This document shows, in pieces, positions 13,041 to 16,190 of a stretch of DNA of 16,190 nt. Both the position numbers and the translations under genes were made by a program. The DNA is taken from NCBI GenBank assembly GCA_902494945.1, contig CABUVF010000030.1:1-16190 (forward strand), read 5' to 3'. The notes below the pieces were generated by a model, which ran no database searches, had not been told where the DNA came from, and was given only the letters and a program-made list of their open reading frames with translations. This DNA is from an uncultured Collinsella sp. Lineage in GTDB: Bacteria > Actinomycetota > Coriobacteriia > Coriobacteriales > Coriobacteriaceae. The number at the start of each line of letters is the position of its first letter. Position 1 is the first letter of the stretch.

Positions 13041-13691
13041 CTAGCGCACGGCCTTGACCGCCGCCGTCAGATCGAACAACGTATCGAGCACGGCCTCGCA
13101 GCCGTCCACCACGTCCTGCGGAAGCGGCACGATATCGGGGACAGCAAAGACGTGGCAGCCAGCCGTAATGCCCGAGACGCAGCCGTTGCGCGAATCCTCG
13201 ACCACGGCACATTCCTCGGGAGCAAAGCCCGCGCGCTCGCAGGCAAGCAGATACATCTCGGGGTCGGGCTTGCCGTGCACGACGTCCTCGCCGCAGGTCA
13301 CCGTTTCAAACTTGTCAAAGAGGCCGGCCATCTTAAGGTTGCGTTCTGCCGTGACATGGCGCGATGACGTCGCAAGGCCCACGTGATAGCCCACAGCCAG
13401 CAGCTCGTCTATGCACTCGGCGGCGCCGGCCTTAAGCTCCAGGTCGGTCTTGACCATCTCGTCGCGAATCTCCTTGTGGCGATGATAGATCGCCTCAGCG
13501 GTTTCTCTGCTGCCGCAATGCGCCTCAAGGATGTCCATGACATCGGGCAGCGTGCGACCGATAAACTGATGAATCAGCGTGTCATCAATCGCGACACCCA
13601 GCTCAGCAGCGGGCGCTTTCCATGCCTTGATGCCCAGACGCTCGGTGTCGACCAGCGTTCCGTCCATATCAAAAATAACAGCCTTGATCAT
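13041..13691 (-). CDS. HAD-superfamily hydrolase, beta-phosphoglucomutase-like
   Basis: A 216-residue cytoplasmic phosphatase or phosphomutase. The HAD motifs are all present: motif I DMDGTLVDTE with D8 and D10, motif II ATSSR (S109/S110), motif III K141 in HGKPDPEMY, and motif IV VVEDSRNG with E165/D166. A helical cap lies between residues about 15 and 85, as in beta-phosphoglucomutase and related sugar phosphatases (subfamily IA). The start at 13691 is chosen because motif I then begins at residue 5 and GGGGGA lies upstream; the 29-residue upstream extension from 13778 would run through a palindromic regulatory site. The substrate cannot be told from sequence. It has its own terminator and is divergent from larE, so it is probably not part of the rhamnose operon. 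Confidence 0.9.
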   Translation of the reverse strand: MIKAVIFDMDGTLVDTERLGIKAWKAPAAELGVAIDDTLIHQFIGRTLPDVMDILEAHCGSRETAEAIYHRHKEIRDEMVKTDLELKAGAAECIDELLAVGYHVGLATSSRHVTAERNLKMAGLFDKFETVTCGEDVVHGKPDPEMYLLACERAGFAPEECAVVEDSRNGCVSGITAGCHVFAVPDIVPLPQDVVDGCEAVLDTLFDLTAAVKAVR

Positions 13692-13751
13692 ATCGGTCCC
13701 CCATTGACTCTCGCTGTCGCATTGCCGCAACTCTACCGCATTTGGCAACTT

Positions 13752-13768
13752 GTATATAACGTATATAC
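13752..13768. promoter_or_regulatory. GTATATA-N3-TATATAC palindrome between HAD gene and larE
   Basis: Perfect 7-bp arms around ACG in the divergent intergenic region, upstream of both starts. It has the size and symmetry of a dimeric repressor site (GntR- or TetR-like) and could also supply AT-rich promoter elements. No adjacent regulator gene is seen. Confidence 0.5.
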
Positions 13769-13802
13769 CATATTGCACTTTCGTTACATAGATAGAAGTC
13801 TT

Positions 13803-13830
13803 ATGACAAGCAGCCCAGTAGGATTATAGT
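13803..13830 (+). promoter_or_regulatory. larE promoter
   Basis: ATGACA (13803-13808) and TATAGT (13825-13830) are separated by 16 bp and lie 35 nt before the larE start codon. Each hexamer has one mismatch to consensus. Confidence 0.6.
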
Positions 13831-13864
13831 TTTCGATCGAGTACTCAACGATAAGGATCGTTTC

Positions 13865-14743
13865 ATGATTTTAGACACCACGGCACCCGCAGAGGAGCTT
13901 CAAGACAAGCTATCGGCGCTCGAACAGCTGCTTTTGGCATACGGGCGCGTGGCTATCGGGTTTTCCGGCGGCGTTGACAGCAGCTTTTTGGCCGCCGTAT
14001 GCGCCCGCATCATGCCTACCAATACCCTCCTCGTCCATCTCACCACGCCGCTCATCGGCACACCCGAGCAGGCTTCGTTTGAGCGGTCCGTTGACGGACA
14101 AACCGATGAGGGTCCGCATTTTATGCTCCCCGTGCTCAATCTTTCGGTCGATCAGCTGCAGCTCCCCCAGGTAGCCTGCAACGATGCCGACCGCTGCTAC
14201 CACTGCAAGCGCGCCGGCTTTACCGCTATCGTCAACCACGCCAAGTCGCTCGGCTTTCCCACCGTCATCGATGGCAGCAATGCAAGCGATCGCGGTGACT
14301 ACCGCCCCGGCATGCGTGCGGCAGAAGAGCTCGGTGTACGCTCACCCCTTATGGAGGTCGGCTTTACCAAGGACGAAGAGCGCGAGCTGCTGCGCGCATG
14401 GGGCTACCCCGTCTGGAACCTGCCGGCAGGCGCCTGCTTGGCCACGCGCATTCCCACGGGCGAGGAGCTTACGCGCGAGAAGGTCGATTTAATCCGCGCC
14501 TGCGAGGATTATCTGCACGATCTTGACCTGGCGCAGGTCCGCGCACGCCTGGTCGGCGGCTGCATGCATATCGAAGCCGCCCCGGCAGATGTCGCCAAGA
14601 TCGCCGCCCTCGGCGGTACCGTGGTCAACGACGAGGGAAAGGCCCCGCTGCCCGCCGCCATCGAGTCCGCGCTGCGCAACCTAGGCTGCGGACACATCTC
14701 CCCCGAGGTCGCCCCCTACATCCACGGCAACATGAACCTGTAG
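13865..14743 (+). CDS. larE: ATP-dependent sacrificial sulfur transferase LarE
   Basis: A 292-residue PP-loop ATP pyrophosphatase. LarE adenylates and thiolates pyridinium dicarboxylate mononucleotide in making the nickel-pincer (NPN) cofactor of lactate racemase; in the classical enzyme a cysteine gives up its sulfur. The PP-loop FSGGVDSS is at residues 33-40. NDADRCYHCK (106-115) matches the family's NxxxRCYxCK block. C191 in PAGACLATRIPTGEE corresponds to the sacrificial cysteine (C176 in Lactobacillus plantarum). AAGGAT lies 8 nt upstream of the ATG. LarA, LarB and LarC are not in the window, so the gene stands alone; it could serve a distant lar cluster or another nickel-pincer enzyme. 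A stem-loop directly follows the stop. Confidence 0.93.
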   Translation: MILDTTAPAEELQDKLSALEQLLLAYGRVAIGFSGGVDSSFLAAVCARIMPTNTLLVHLTTPLIGTPEQASFERSVDGQTDEGPHFMLPVLNLSVDQLQLPQVACNDADRCYHCKRAGFTAIVNHAKSLGFPTVIDGSNASDRGDYRPGMRAAEELGVRSPLMEVGFTKDEERELLRAWGYPVWNLPAGACLATRIPTGEELTREKVDLIRACEDYLHDLDLAQVRARLVGGCMHIEAAPADVAKIAALGGTVVNDEGKAPLPAAIESALRNLGCGHISPEVAPYIHGNMNL

Positions 14744-14770
14744 GTTGCGCCGTTTTACAAACGGCGCAAC
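14744..14770 (+). terminator. Stem-loop following larE
   Basis: GTTGCGCCGTTT and AAACGGCGCAAC form a perfect 12-bp stem with a TAC loop, starting right after the larE stop codon. No U-tract follows, so termination strength is uncertain. Confidence 0.65.
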
Positions 14771-14857
14771 TGCTCGGCGCTGCGCAGGCCCCGGGCACAG
14801 CAATCTGCTCGCTCGCGCATGCTCAACCTGAACCACATAAATTGTTGCCGACCTTCT

Positions 14858-14901
14858 AAAAGGGGACAGATTTATTTTGGCAGGTTTTATCTGGGGAAAC
14901 G
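14858..14901 (-). repeat. Dispersed repeat, copy B
   Basis: The minus strand matches 42 of 44 bases with 227-270. The distal flank has diverged, so the hairpin formed by copy A is incomplete here, but GGGGACAG is retained. It lies in the 309-nt larE-nuclease gap, whose only other content is the larE stem-loop and the nuclease promoter region. Confidence 0.8.
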
Positions 14902-15010
14902 TCGAGCCCCACACGTCCCAACCATCGCAACCCCTTCTAGGGCAAATGGATCGATAGCGCGTCTCCCAATCTTTAAGTATTTGTTCGGTAGAGCGACCCC
15001 TGCCGGCACC

Positions 15011-15040
15011 TGCTAGACTGGTAGATTCCCAACCGTCTAG
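15011..15040 (+). promoter_or_regulatory. Putative promoter/operator of the nuclease gene
   Basis: TGCTAGACT at 15011-15019 fits an extended -10 (TG-N-TAGACT). CTAGAC (15013-15018) and GTCTAG (15035-15040) form a 6-bp inverted repeat around the expected start of transcription. No clear -35 is seen. Confidence 0.35.
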
Positions 15041-15052
15041 CCAGGAGCCTCA

Positions 15053-16030
15053 ATGTCGCGCAAGTCCGCCTACAAGCAAGTACTTTCCATCGGCACCGCC
15101 GTGGTGCTGGGGTTTGCGCTGTTCACAGGGTCGCTCGACGGAGCGCCCAAGCTGCTCTCGCCGCAAAGCGATGAGCAGGCGGCTGCTCTGGCCGAGAAGC
15201 AAAGCGAGAGCCCCAACCGCACCGACGACGAAGCGGACTTGGTCGCCCGGCTCGAATCGGGAACAGCGAGCTCCACGGACTCCGAAGATGATCAGGACTC
15301 CGGCGATGGCTCTGAATCCGCCACGACCGACACCGCTGACGATGCCTCTTCAAACGTCACCCCCATCGACGAGGTCGAAAACCCCGATCTCGACCGCGCC
15401 CGCGGCGTATATCTCAGCAGCATTCCCGACTACGCCGGCAACCCCTACGTTGCCCTTCGCGCCGACAGCACGCACCCGTTGGGCACGCCATCATTCACGC
15501 TCGACGAATACGAGCGAGCTACCGAAGAGGGCTGCTTTAAGAAGTTCTCCAAGCTCGATAGCCTGGGCCGCACCCGCAAGGCACTCGCCTGCGTGGGTCC
15601 CGAATCGCTCGGTCAGGGCAAGCGCGGCGATATCTCGCGTATCCATCCCGCCGGGTGGCACCAGCAGCGCTACGGCTTTATTCCGGGTCAGAGCCTCTAC
15701 AACCGCTGCCACCTTATCGCCTGGTCGCTCTGCGGCGAAAACGCCAACCGCAAGAATCTGCTCACCGGCACGCGCTATCTCAACGAAACGGGCATGCTGC
15801 CGTTTGAAGAGCAGATCCTCGACTACATCCACGACACAGGCAACCATGTGCTCTACCGCGTCACGCCCATGTATAACGAAGAGGAGCTCGTCTGCCGCGG
15901 CGTGCGCCTTGAGGCGCAATCGGTCGAGGACCACGGCAAGGCCCTCTGCTTCCACGTATGTTGCTACAATCTGCAGCCGCACGTGCAGATCGACTACGCC
16001 ACCGGCCGCAACCAGGCCTCGGGGGACTAG
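15053..16030 (+). CDS. Secreted or membrane-anchored DNA/RNA non-specific endonuclease
   Basis: A 325-residue nuclease of the beta-beta-alpha metal (DRGH-type) superfamily, closest in pattern to streptococcal DNases such as Spd1/EndA. The N-terminus has a positively charged start and a hydrophobic helix (residues about 9-27), acting as a signal peptide or anchor; there is no lipobox cysteine. An acidic, Ser/Thr-rich linker (about 36-110) follows. The nuclease domain covers about 117-317. NRCHLIAW gives the general base H220, and N244 in TGTRYLN is the expected metal-binding asparagine 24 residues later. GMLPFE, GNHVLYRVTP and LEAQSVED are further family blocks. AGGAG lies upstream of the ATG. 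It probably degrades extracellular nucleic acid for nutrition or DNA uptake. No competence gene is seen beside it. Confidence 0.9.
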   Translation: MSRKSAYKQVLSIGTAVVLGFALFTGSLDGAPKLLSPQSDEQAAALAEKQSESPNRTDDEADLVARLESGTASSTDSEDDQDSGDGSESATTDTADDASSNVTPIDEVENPDLDRARGVYLSSIPDYAGNPYVALRADSTHPLGTPSFTLDEYERATEEGCFKKFSKLDSLGRTRKALACVGPESLGQGKRGDISRIHPAGWHQQRYGFIPGQSLYNRCHLIAWSLCGENANRKNLLTGTRYLNETGMLPFEEQILDYIHDTGNHVLYRVTPMYNEEELVCRGVRLEAQSVEDHGKALCFHVCCYNLQPHVQIDYATGRNQASGD

Positions 16031-16190
16031 GGCCGACCAAGCTGCCCCAAAACCTAAAATGATCCGTTTTCCTCCGCCCATTACAGTCTGAAATAGGCCA
16101 TCGATAAATTTCGATAGCGAGCATTCGGCGCATTGCCTACGATACGGGCAAGCCCCGAGGGGCCGCCGATCGGGCGCCTCCGGATGGCCG
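16031..16190. other. Intergenic tail of the window
   Basis: After the nuclease stop no coding region, clear terminator or RNA gene is recognisable before the window ends. Only a short ATCGA/TCGAT inverted repeat near 16100 is visible. Confidence 0.4.

Noticed and set aside
13733..13748. Third copy of the ACCGTTTGCCG motif near the HAD gene
   Set aside because: TACCGCATTTGGCA is only loosely similar and has no partner 21 bp away.
13692..13778. Upstream extension of the HAD gene
   Set aside because: It adds 29 residues before the usual N-terminal motif I and crosses a palindromic site; 13691 has its own GGGGGA.
1..16190. Insertion sequence or prophage signature
   Set aside because: No transposase, integrase, phage gene or flanking target duplication was recognised; only small intergenic repeats are present.

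Overview
The window looks like chromosomal DNA from a high-GC, Gram-positive-like gut anaerobe. The most likely group is Coriobacteriia, perhaps Collinsella. This is inferred from base composition, strong AGGAG-type ribosome sites, a BglG/LicT-PTS sugar system next to rhamnose genes, and a family of GGGACAG-loop hairpin repeats. No rRNA or tRNA gene was seen to confirm it.

Layout. Positions 1-327 are a repeat-rich leader with four inverted-repeat structures, followed by the promoter of a LacI-family regulator (328-1461, +). A perfect 22-bp hairpin separates it from a convergent four-gene operon on the minus strand. In transcription order that operon is a beta-glucoside-type PTS EIIBC permease (8317-6641), a cytoplasmic GH78 alpha-L-rhamnosidase (6558-4279), an old-yellow-enzyme/dienoyl-CoA-reductase-type flavoprotein (4278-2377) and a LicT-type antiterminator (2331-1507). 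Its leader carries a clear ribonucleic antiterminator (RAT) overlapping an intrinsic terminator. Upstream is a second minus-strand operon: rhamnulokinase rhaB (12821-11337), rhamnulose-1-phosphate aldolase rhaD (11137-10307) and an arabinose/fucose-isomerase-family protein (10180-8753) that probably supplies the missing rhamnose isomerase step. Beyond it lie a HAD phosphatase/phosphoglucomutase-like gene (13691-13041, -), a divergent larE (13865-14743, +) and a membrane-anchored or secreted DNA/RNA nuclease (15053-16030, +).

How it may work together (inference). Rhamnosylated compounds enter through the PTS and the rhamnosidase releases L-rhamnose inside the cell. The isomerase, RhaB and RhaD convert it to DHAP and lactaldehyde. 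The flavoenzyme could reduce a double bond of the released aglycone, making this a candidate plant-glycoside (for example flavonoid rhamnoside) utilisation locus.

Three layers of control are visible. (1) LacI-type operators of the form TTGAA-M-CG-N2-TCAA lie at the regulator's own promoter, at the PTS promoter and twice at the rhaB promoter. (2) Both operon promoters also carry a tandem CGGYRAACGGT-like motif spaced by exactly 21 bp, suggestive of an AraC-type activator not encoded here. (3) The PTS operon is gated by LicT/RAT antitermination.
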